A stretch of 64,000 bases of DNA. It comes from Methylomonas sp. EFPC3 (lineage in GTDB: Bacteria > Pseudomonadota > Gammaproteobacteria > Methylococcales > Methylomonadaceae). The notes beneath the pieces were generated by a model. That model worked only from the letters and a program-made list of their open reading frames with translations, had not been told where the DNA came from and did not search any database. Where the stretch lies: assembly GCF_029643245.1 (NCBI RefSeq), contig NZ_CP116398.1, positions 868,001 through 932,000 on the forward strand. Reading direction: 5' to 3'. Numbering within the stretch: the first letter of the stretch is position 1; the number at the start of each line of letters is the position of its first letter. A program made the translations under genes and the position numbers. Shown here in pieces: positions 58,040-64,000 of the stretch.

Positions 58040-58533
58040 CGGAAGCGTCGGCGGCTTGCTTGATCGATGTGTCGATCGCCGAACAGCGCTTGCGTTTGCT
58101 GCAAGCTGGCGAAGTGGCTGCCGATTATCCGGTATCGACTGCAAAAAACGGCCCCGGCGAAAGAAAGGGCAGTTACTGTACGCCGACCGGCTGGCACCGG
58201 ATTCGGGCCAAGATCGGCGCCGGTTTGCCGATTAACAGCGTGTTCAAGGCTCGGCGTCCGACCGGCGAGATTTACAGTCCCGAATTGTCGATTCAACAGC
58301 CGCAACGCGACTGGATTTTGAGCCGGATTCTGTGGTTGGGCGGTTTGGAGCCCGGCAAGAACCGTTACGGCGAGGTCGATAGTGGCTGGCGGTATATTTA
58401 TATCCACGGCACGCCGGACGAGTTGATGAACGGACAACCGGAGTCGCACGGTTGCGTACGGATGAACAACGCCGACGTGATTGCCTTGTTCGCTGCGGTG
58501 CCGGTTGGCTGTCGGGTGTTTATTCATGTCTGA
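58036..58533 (+). CDS. L,D-transpeptidase (YkuD) family protein
   Basis: The 165-residue protein is a minimal YkuD domain with the catalytic H124 (YIHGTPDE) and the active-site motif SHGCVRM (H138, C140, R142). The family cross-links peptidoglycan or attaches lipoproteins. No signal peptide is visible from the ATG at 58036, which overlaps the rlmD stop; the frame continues upstream within rlmD but without any hydrophobic start. This leaves its export route open, as in other short cytoplasm-start YkuD proteins. Confidence 0.85.
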   Translation: MTEASAACLIDVSIAEQRLRLLQAGEVAADYPVSTAKNGPGERKGSYCTPTGWHRIRAKIGAGLPINSVFKARRPTGEIYSPELSIQQPQRDWILSRILWLGGLEPGKNRYGEVDSGWRYIYIHGTPDELMNGQPESHGCVRMNNADVIALFAAVPVGCRVFIHV

Positions 58534-58605
58534 GTCTCGTATCCAAGAGATGACGGGCAACTTAAAACACCGAATCTTGCCTGCCGATCTCGGCGTGCTG
58601 CCGGC

Positions 58606-59409
58606 ATGAATCGCGTCGTTTTAGGCATAGAATACGACGGCAGCGCTTACGCCGGCTGGCAATGGCAGCAGAGTAAGCGCACCGTGCAAGGCGAACTGGA
58701 ACGCGCCTTGAGCAAAATCGCCTGCGCGCCGATCAGTGTGTTATGCGCTGGCCGCACCGATGCCGGCGTCCATGCGCTGGAACAAGTGGTGCATTTCGAT
58801 AGCCCGGTGCAGCGCGATTTGCGCGGCTGGTTGATGGGTGGCAACAGCCATTTGCCGGACGACATCCGGATTACCTGGGCGCAGCCGGCGGTTGCCGACT
58901 TTCACGCCAGATACAGCGCCATCGCCCGAGCTTACCGCTATGTGATTTTGAACCGGCCGACAAAATCGGCCCTGCTGCGCAATCAGGCGACGTGGTGCTA
59001 TTGGCCGCTGGACGAGCAGCGTATGCACCGAGCCGCTCAGCATTTGCTCGGCGAACACGATTTTTCCTCGTTTCGCGCCCAAAGCTGCCAATCGGTCAGT
59101 CCGAACCGATTGATGTACTTCATCGATGTTTATCGCGACGGCGAGAAAGTGGTGATCGATTTATGCGCCAATGCCTTTTTGCATCATATGGTGCGCAATA
59201 TCGCCGGCGTATTGATCGAAATCGGTAGCGGTAAACAGCCTGAGGATTGGACTGCCGAGTTATTGGTCGCCAAGGACCGTACTAGAGCTGCAATGACGGC
59301 GCCGCCCCATGGTCTGCATCTGGCCGCGGTGTATTACCCAAGCGAATATGGCGTCGCCAAACATCCGCTTTTCGATAAGTTGCCGGCTAACGCCAAGCGG
59401 TTTGATTGA
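58606..59409 (+). CDS. truA: tRNA pseudouridine(38-40) synthase TruA
   Basis: TruA (267 residues) converts uridines 38-40 in the anticodon arm of tRNAs. The catalytic aspartate D52 is in AGRTDAGVHALEQ, and the family segments YEYDGSAYAGWQWQ-like N-terminus and FLHHMVRNIAGVL are present. It is the last of a run of plus-strand genes (cysM, rlmD, L,D-transpeptidase, truA); a tRNA-Leu gene follows after 111 bp. Confidence 0.95.
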   Translation: MNRVVLGIEYDGSAYAGWQWQQSKRTVQGELERALSKIACAPISVLCAGRTDAGVHALEQVVHFDSPVQRDLRGWLMGGNSHLPDDIRITWAQPAVADFHARYSAIARAYRYVILNRPTKSALLRNQATWCYWPLDEQRMHRAAQHLLGEHDFSSFRAQSCQSVSPNRLMYFIDVYRDGEKVVIDLCANAFLHHMVRNIAGVLIEIGSGKQPEDWTAELLVAKDRTRAAMTAPPHGLHLAAVYYPSEYGVAKHPLFDKLPANAKRFD

Positions 59410-59472
59410 CGCGAACGGTTTGGCCGGCGTTTGCTGGACTGGGACAGCCTTCATTATTTAGGTAGATCGGGG

Positions 59473-59501
59473 TTGACATGTACGCTGGCGATCTATACAA
59501 T
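59473..59501 (+). promoter_or_regulatory. Promoter of tRNA-Leu(CAG)
   Basis: A perfect TTGACA (59473-59478) and TACAAT (59496-59501) are 17 bp apart, ending 19 nt before the mature tRNA. This is a strong sigma-70 promoter. Confidence 0.8.
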
Positions 59502-59520
59502 GGCGACTTCACTTGACTCA

Positions 59521-59607
59521 GCCGAGGTGGTGAAATTGGTAGACGCGCTAGCTTCAGGTGCTAGTGGGGGTAACCCCGTGGAGGTTCAAGTCCTCTCCTC
59601 GGCACCA
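59521..59607 (+). tRNA. tRNA-Leu, anticodon CAG
   Basis: The 87-nt gene folds as a class II leucine tRNA. GCCGAGG (59521-59527) pairs with CCTCGGC (59597-59603), followed by discriminator A and encoded CCA. The anticodon stem CTAGC/GCTAG holds loop TTCAGGT, anticodon CAG. The long variable arm TGGGGGTAACCCCG and T arm GAGGTTCAAGTCCTC are clear. Confidence 0.95.
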
Positions 59608-59772
59608 TTTATTTTTTTCCGGATAAATGGCCTTTGTAATTCCCGCATTTTATTACCGATAGGTCTCAAAGACATGCATTGGTCTTTGAATCGCGTTTCA
59701 TAACTCTTGCATCAAGAGCACTTCTTTGGCGAGCATCCCTTTCAGTTCCGCCGCGGTAACTTTTGTTTGAGA

Positions 59773-60660
59773 TTATTTCAATTCCGAGAGCAGTTGCTCC
59801 AGCATACGGTTAGCCTGACTTAAGTAGCCCGAGCCGAACAAATTCAAGTGGTTGAGAATATGGTAAAGGTTGTACAAGGTTTTGCGGACTTTGTAGCCTG
59901 GATCCAAAGGGTAGTACGCTTGGTACGCCGAATAGAATTCTCGGTCGAAACCGCCGAACAATTCGGTCATGGCAATATCCGCTTCGCGGTCGCCGTAATA
60001 GCAGGCCGGATCGAACATCACCGGCTTCCCCTGGTCGTCGGCGGCAGCGTTGCCGCCCCATAAATCGCCATGCAACAGGGATGGTTGCGGTCGATAGCTG
60101 TCGAATAGGCTGTTTAGCCGTTCCTGAAGTTTTTCCCCCTGTTTTTGCAGTGTGCCGCGATGGCCGTTTTCGGCGGCAAGTTGCAATTGTTTGCCCAGGC
60201 GCTGGTCGCGCCAAAATTCCATCCAGTCATGATGCCTCGGGTTGTATTGAGGAGTTGAGCCTATGGTGTTGTCGATGGTCCAGCCAAAGTAGGCTTGCGG
60301 TTGGAGGTGTATGCGGGCCAGTTGTTCGCCGAATAGTGCGGCAGCACCGGCTGACAAGGAGCGCAGTTCGATGTATTCCAAAACCAGGTAGGCGTATTGC
60401 TGATGCTGGCCATGGCAGACCACATGCGGGATGCGAACAGCGCCGATACCGGCCAATTCGGTCAAGCCGACGGCTTCGGCAGCAAACATGTCGGCCAATT
60501 CCGCTCGGTTAAGTTTGATAAACCAGTCGATACCCTGGCTTTGTAACCGATAAGCGGAATTGATGTCGCCGCCGCCGACGCTAGTCAGGCGAGCTTCGGC
60601 CAGATTTTGTCCGGTCGATTGCGCCAGATGCCGCATCAAGGGCGGCAATCGGTCCGACAT
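59773..60660 (-). CDS. Fructosamine kinase family protein
   Basis: The 295-residue protein belongs to the fructosamine-3-kinase / ketosamine-3-kinase family, which phosphorylates sugar amines on proteins and promotes deglycation. The kinase catalytic loop is SLLHGDLWGGNAA near 195, and the metal-binding region is FDPACYYGDREADIAMTELF near 215. An N-terminal VGGGDINSAYRL binds nucleotide. It follows glnS by 10 nt on the same strand. The physiological substrate is unknown. Confidence 0.9.
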   Translation of the reverse strand: MSDRLPPLMRHLAQSTGQNLAEARLTSVGGGDINSAYRLQSQGIDWFIKLNRAELADMFAAEAVGLTELAGIGAVRIPHVVCHGQHQQYAYLVLEYIELRSLSAGAAALFGEQLARIHLQPQAYFGWTIDNTIGSTPQYNPRHHDWMEFWRDQRLGKQLQLAAENGHRGTLQKQGEKLQERLNSLFDSYRPQPSLLHGDLWGGNAAADDQGKPVMFDPACYYGDREADIAMTELFGGFDREFYSAYQAYYPLDPGYKVRKTLYNLYHILNHLNLFGSGYLSQANRMLEQLLSELK

Positions 60661-60670
60661 CGGCAGGCCC

Positions 60671-62335
60671 TTATTTTCCCCAGCTGTCGCGTAAGGTCAC
60701 GGTACGATTGAATACCAATTTGCCGGCTTTGCTATCCAGGTCGTCCAGGTAGAAATATCCGGTGCGTTCGAATTGGTAGCGCGTGTCCGGTGCCGGCTTG
60801 GCTAAGCTGGCTTCCAGGCGGCAGTCGTTAAGGATTTCCAGTGAGTTGGGATTGATGCCGTCCAGGAAATTATCCAGCGTGTCAGGATTGGGGTGGCTGA
60901 ACAAGCGGTCGTATAAACGCAATTCCGCCGGGATGGAATGCGCCTCGGATACCCAATGGATGACGCCTTTGACTTTGCGGCCTTCCGGGTTTTTGCCCAA
61001 GGTTGCGGGGTCGTAGCTGCAAATGAGTTCGACAACGTTGCCGGCAGCGTCTTTGATCACTTCATCGCATTTGATGACATAAGAGCCGCGCAAGCGCACT
61101 TCGCCGCCCGGCACCAGGCGTTTGAAGTCTTTGGGCGGATTTTCCATGAAGTCGTCTTGTTCGATCAATATGACTTTGCCGAACGGCACTTCGCGGCTAC
61201 CCATTTCCGGTTTTTGCGGATGGTTGGCAATCTGGTAGGTTTCGGTTTTGCCGTCTTCCCAGTTGCTGATCGTCACTTTCAGTGGTCGCAACACCGCCAT
61301 CGCTCGCGGTGCGCGTTCGTTCAAATCTTCGCGGATACAGTTTTCCAGCACCCCCATCTCGATCCAGGAATCGTTTTTGGTCACGCCGATCCGTTCGCAG
61401 AAATCGCGAATCGCTTCCGGGGTGAAACCGGCGCGGCGTAGGCCGGAAATGGTCGGCATCCGCGGATCGTCCCAGCCGGAAACATGCTTCTCGGTGACCA
61501 ATTGCAGCAGTTTGCGCTTGCTGACGATGGTGTATTCCAATTGCAGGCGGGCGAATTCGATTTGTTGCGGATGGCAAGGTGTGTTCAATTTATCCAACAC
61601 CCAGTCGTACAAAGGTCGATGGTCTTCGAATTCCAAAGTACAGATCGAGTGGGTGATACCTTCCAGCATGTCAGACAAGCAATGGGTGTAGTCGTACATC
61701 GGGTAGATGCACCATGCGTCCCCGGTGCGGTGGTGGTGTACCCGGCGGATGCGGTAGATCACCGGATCGCGCATGTTGATATTCGGTGACGCCATATCGA
61801 TTTTGGCGCGCAGCACATATTGGCCGTCGCTGAACTCGCCGGCGCGCATGCGTTGGAATAAATCCAGGTTGTCATCGATGCTGCGGTTGCGATCTGGGCT
61901 TTCTTTGCCCGGTTGAGTCAAGGTGCCGCGGTCCATGCGCATTTGTTCTGAACTGGAACTGTCGACATAAGCGTCGCCTTGTTTAATCAACTGCACCGCG
62001 TAGTCGTAGAGCTGTTCAAAATAATCCGAGGCGTGGAATTTGCCGGCATATTTGAACCCAAGCCAAGCGACGTCGCGCTCGATCGACTCCATGTACTCGA
62101 CGCTTTCCTTTTCCGGATTGGTGTCGTCGAAGCGCAAATTACAGGTGCCTTTGTTTTCCAGTGCCAGAGTGAAATTCAGACAGATCGATTTGGCATGGCC
62201 GATATGCAGATAGCCGTTAGGCTCTGGCGGGAAGCGGGTGGCAACCTTGCCCTGGTTTTTGTTGGAAGCCAAGTCGGCGGCAATAATATGGCGAATGAAA
62301 TTAGGCGCGGCGGTGCTGTTATCGTTGGCGGACAT
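60671..62335 (-). CDS. glnS: Glutaminyl-tRNA synthetase
   Basis: GlnS (554 residues) charges tRNA-Gln. The class I signature HIGH is at 44-47 in [20 protein letters not shown], the KMSKS-like loop is VSKRKL near 272, and the anticodon-binding beta-barrels make up the C-terminal half with [11 protein letters not shown] near the end. The length is standard. It is divergent from rpoH across 234 bp and followed by the fructosamine-kinase-like gene. Confidence 0.96.
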   Translation of the reverse strand: MSANDNSTAAPNFIRHIIAADLASNKNQGKVATRFPPEPNGYLHIGHAKSICLNFTLALENKGTCNLRFDDTNPEKESVEYMESIERDVAWLGFKYAGKFHASDYFEQLYDYAVQLIKQGDAYVDSSSSEQMRMDRGTLTQPGKESPDRNRSIDDNLDLFQRMRAGEFSDGQYVLRAKIDMASPNINMRDPVIYRIRRVHHHRTGDAWCIYPMYDYTHCLSDMLEGITHSICTLEFEDHRPLYDWVLDKLNTPCHPQQIEFARLQLEYTIVSKRKLLQLVTEKHVSGWDDPRMPTISGLRRAGFTPEAIRDFCERIGVTKNDSWIEMGVLENCIREDLNERAPRAMAVLRPLKVTISNWEDGKTETYQIANHPQKPEMGSREVPFGKVILIEQDDFMENPPKDFKRLVPGGEVRLRGSYVIKCDEVIKDAAGNVVELICSYDPATLGKNPEGRKVKGVIHWVSEAHSIPAELRLYDRLFSHPNPDTLDNFLDGINPNSLEILNDCRLEASLAKPAPDTRYQFERTGYFYLDDLDSKAGKLVFNRTVTLRDSWGK

Positions 62336-62501
62336 GTTCGGTTGCGAGTTGAGGTTTTAGATTTTTTGCGAGAACGCTGATAAAAGCTAAGCGTCCAGTC
62401 ATTTTAACGAGTTTGTCGTGAGCCCGTAAAGGCGAATGCAAACCGCGATAGAAGCCGGAAAATGGTTTATCACACTGATATATAAAGAAATTGTTAAATT
62501 A

Positions 62502-62528
62502 TTAGCACTCTTGTTAAACGAGTGCTAG
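62502..62528 (+). promoter_or_regulatory. CIRCE element (HrcA operator) upstream of rpoH
   Basis: TTAGCACTC (62502-62510), a 9-nt spacer, and GAGTGCTAG (62520-62528) match the CIRCE consensus TTAGCACTC-N9-GAGTGCTAA at 17 of 18 positions. It ends 41 nt before the rpoH start. HrcA bound here would repress rpoH (or glnS, which diverges). Confidence 0.9.
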
Positions 62529-62569
62529 AATTCGGACATGTCTAATTTTTCAGAAAAATCGAGGAAGAT

Positions 62570-63424
62570 ATGAGTAACAGCTTGGCTTTACCCATCAATT
62601 TGTCGGTTGGGACTTTTGATTCATACTTGAACCTGATTGCGCAGATGCCCAAGCTCAGCGCCGAACAGGAGCAGGAACTGGCTTTACGTTACCGCGATCG
62701 TGGCGATTTGGAAGCAGCGCGCGAATTGGTGATGACGAACCTGCGGTTTGTCGCCCACGTGGCGCGCGGGTACTCCGGATATGGTCTACCGATGGCCGAT
62801 ATCGTGCAGGAAGGTAATATCGGCTTGATGAAGGCAGTCAAACGATTCGACCCCGACATGGGTGTACGTCTGGTGTCGTTCGCGGTCCATTGGATCAAAG
62901 CCGAAATCCACGAATATGTGATCCGGAACTGGCGTATCGTCAAAGTCGCCACAACCAAAGCGCAACGTAAATTGTTTTTCAATCTACGTAAATTCAAAAA
63001 GGAATTGAGCTATCTAACGCGGGAAGATGCCGAAGCGATTGCCGAAAATCTGGACGTAGACGTCAAAACCGTCTACGAGATGGAGCGGCGGCTGGACGGT
63101 CGCGACGTGGGGCTGGAGCCTACTGGGGACGATAGCGAAGATCAGGTGCAGGCCCCGATTGCCTACCTGGAACAACACGGCGCCGACCCGGCCTTAATGC
63201 TCGAAGCCAGCGACTGGGAAGGTCGCAAGGAAGAGCTGCTGATGGATGCCATGGCGGGGCTGGACGAAAGAAGCAGGGATATTCTGGCTAGCCGGTGGTT
63301 GGTCGAAGAAAAAGCTACATTGCACGAGCTTGCCGATCGGTATCAAGTATCTGCAGAACGGATTCGGCAGCTTGAGCAAAACGCTATGAAGAAACTCCGA
63401 GCGGCGGTGACATTAGAAGCTTGA
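62570..63424 (+). CDS. rpoH: Heat-shock sigma factor RpoH
   Basis: RpoH (284 residues) is sigma-32, directing heat-shock transcription. Region 2 has LVMTNLRFVAHVARGYSGYG and VRLVSFAVHWIKAEIHEYVI; the RpoH box QRKLFFNLRKFKKE is diagnostic. Region 4 carries the helix-turn-helix LHELADRYQVSAERIRQLEQ. GAGGAAG precedes the ATG. A near-perfect CIRCE operator lies upstream, so expression probably depends on the HrcA repressor and thus on chaperonin load. Confidence 0.96.
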   Translation: MSNSLALPINLSVGTFDSYLNLIAQMPKLSAEQEQELALRYRDRGDLEAARELVMTNLRFVAHVARGYSGYGLPMADIVQEGNIGLMKAVKRFDPDMGVRLVSFAVHWIKAEIHEYVIRNWRIVKVATTKAQRKLFFNLRKFKKELSYLTREDAEAIAENLDVDVKTVYEMERRLDGRDVGLEPTGDDSEDQVQAPIAYLEQHGADPALMLEASDWEGRKEELLMDAMAGLDERSRDILASRWLVEEKATLHELADRYQVSAERIRQLEQNAMKKLRAAVTLEA

Positions 63425-63434
63425 TAAAAAACAT

Positions 63435-63462
63435 TTGTCATTTCTGAATATTTCAGTATAAT
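63435..63462 (+). promoter_or_regulatory. Promoter of tRNA-Leu(CAA)
   Basis: TTGTCA (63435-63440) and a perfect TATAAT (63457-63462) are 16 bp apart, 12 nt before the tRNA. This is a strong sigma-70 promoter close behind rpoH. Confidence 0.8.
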
Positions 63463-63474
63463 GACGCTTTCTTT

Positions 63475-63559
63475 GCCGGGGTGGTGAAACTGGTAGACGC
63501 GCCGGATTCAAAATCCGGTTCCTTCGGGAGTGTCGGTTCGATTCCGACCCTCGGTACCA
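63475..63559 (+). tRNA. tRNA-Leu, anticodon CAA
   Basis: The 85-nt class II leucine tRNA starts GCCGGGG (63475-63481) and ends CCTCGGT (63549-63555), discriminator A and encoded CCA; the first pair is G-U and another G-U lies in the stem. The anticodon stem CCGGA/TCCGG holds TTCAAAA, anticodon CAA. Its 3' end is a likely integration site for the element that follows. Confidence 0.94.
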
Positions 63560-63591
63560 CCTACCTATATAAGGTAGTCCAAAGAAATTTA

Positions 63592-63626
63592 AAAACCCGC
63601 GAGCCGCAAGGCTTAGCGGGTTTTTT
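63592..63626 (+). terminator. Intrinsic terminator after tRNA-Leu(CAA)
   Basis: AAAACCCGC (63592-63600) and GCGGGTTTTTT (63616-63626) enclose a 15-nt loop that itself can form a small hairpin (GAGCC/GGCTT). The T-run makes it a classical intrinsic terminator. Confidence 0.85.
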
Positions 63627-63650
63627 ATTGTCCATATAAGACCAGTAAAA

Positions 63651-63743
63651 TGCAGTAACAACTTGCAAAAAATGCAGTAAGTTTTACAGTAACTCCAAAA
63701 ACAGTAGCTTTTTTCCGCTTATGGTTACTGCATAGTTACTGCA
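63651..63743. repeat. Cluster of TGCAGTAAC repeats, probable integrase arm sites
   Basis: TGCAGTAAC or close variants occur in direct orientation at 63651 and 63673, as TACAGTAAC at 63685 and a weak copy near 63701, and inverted as GTTACTGCA at 63724-63732 and 63735-63743. They fill the gap between the tRNA terminator and the integrase start. Such arrays next to an integrase gene are typical arm-type binding sites for the integrase or its excision factor. Confidence 0.65.
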
Positions 63744-63759
63744 GAAAGAGGTTTTTAGC

Positions 63760-64000
63760 ATGGCAAAACAACTGCTTAAAGATATTTCTGTTCGCAATGC
63801 CAAGCCAGCAGATAAAGACCTTCGTTTAAACGATGGGTCAGGGCTGTATTTGTTGGTTAAGACCAACGGCGCTAAATGGTGGCGATTCGATTATTCAATC
63901 GACGGCCGTCGAAAGACTATTTCTGTTGGCGTTTATCCTTCAATCAGCTTAGCCGATGCCAGGCGTAGAGCGGATGAAGCTCGATCGCTTGTAGCCAACG
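63760..64000 (+). CDS. P4-type tyrosine integrase, N-terminal part (cut by window end)
   Basis: From the ATG at 63760 the sequence translates to MAKQLLKDISVRNAKPADKD and then LRLNDGSGLYLLVKTNGAKW, WRFDYSIDGRRKTISVGVYP and SISLADARRRADEARSLVAN. That is the Arm DNA-binding domain (DUF4102) of P4-like phage and genomic-island integrases. The catalytic domain lies beyond the window. Position just after a tRNA-Leu gene, the usual target of such integrases, and the repeats upstream mark the left end of an integrated element. AGAGG precedes the ATG. Confidence 0.9.
   Translation, partial: MAKQLLKDISVRNAKPADKDLRLNDGSGLYLLVKTNGAKWWRFDYSIDGRRKTISVGVYPSISLADARRRADEARSLVAN

Noticed and set aside
59699..59772. 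In-frame continuation after the fructosamine-kinase stop, about 24 codons long
   Set aside because: It begins right after the TAA, has no start codon with a binding site, and ends in a small palindrome; too short to support.

Overview
The window is about 64 kb of GC-rich gammaproteobacterial chromosome. The best fit is a type I methanotroph (Methylococcales, Methylomonas-like). The strongest clue is a C1-assimilation block: serine hydroxymethyltransferase (glyA), a MOFRL-type glycerate 2-kinase, NADP methylene-tetrahydromethanopterin/tetrahydrofolate dehydrogenase (mtdA) and malate dehydrogenase (mdh), arranged around one divergent promoter region. Housekeeping genes (lolD, rpoS, rpoH, dnaQ, glnS, truA, rlmD) match gammaproteobacterial families. 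The genus is inferred from gene content, not proven.

Layout. 1-2.5 kb: end of a lolC/E gene, lolD, and a frameshifted secreted-protein gene enclosed by two inverted copies of a structured 270-bp repeat. 2.5-9.2 kb: serine-cycle genes, an ApaH homologue that has lost most of its metal ligands, and alanine dehydrogenase. 9.4-15.6 kb: HerA-like ATPase, rpoS with a long leader, exopolyphosphatase. 15.7-21.3 kb: ABC-2 exporter, FNR, fructose-bisphosphatase, FliK-like protein, EVE protein. 21.5-25.9 kb: a MoxR/DUF58/TgpA-like operon whose first gene is an S26-like protein without catalytic residues and whose last gene lacks the transglutaminase core. 26-30.7 kb: a hybrid kinase with an HD-GYP regulator. 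33.4-36.4 kb: an AT-rich accessory island with a three-gene cassette (membrane protein, secreted M48-like protease, secreted Cys-rich protein) and a MITE-like element. 36.4-44 kb: chromate transporter, NhaD antiporter, OpgC, QseBC-like two-component system. 44-49.5 kb: oxyR divergent from an exported katG, a PIG-L deacetylase, a small barrel-like protein. 49.8-52.8 kb: NO reductase operon (norCB plus a His-tailed membrane protein) divergent from nsrR, with two NsrR-like operators between them. 52.8-59.4 kb: dnaQ, a frameshifted ppk, cysM, rlmD, an L,D-transpeptidase, truA. 59.5-64 kb: tRNA-Leu(CAG), fructosamine-kinase-like gene, glnS, rpoH behind a CIRCE element, tRNA-Leu(CAA), and the start of a P4-type integrase that marks the edge of a genomic island running out of the window.

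Themes. Stress control is prominent: RpoS, RpoH/CIRCE, OxyR-KatG, FNR, NsrR-NOR, Ppx/Ppk. Several genes look catalytically degenerate or broken (ApaH, S26-like, TgpA-like, ppk, the 1.2-2.1 kb gene). The least explained pieces are the AT-rich M48 cassette, the pseudo-enzyme operon, and the structured inverted repeats, whose hairpin stem shows compensatory changes between copies.
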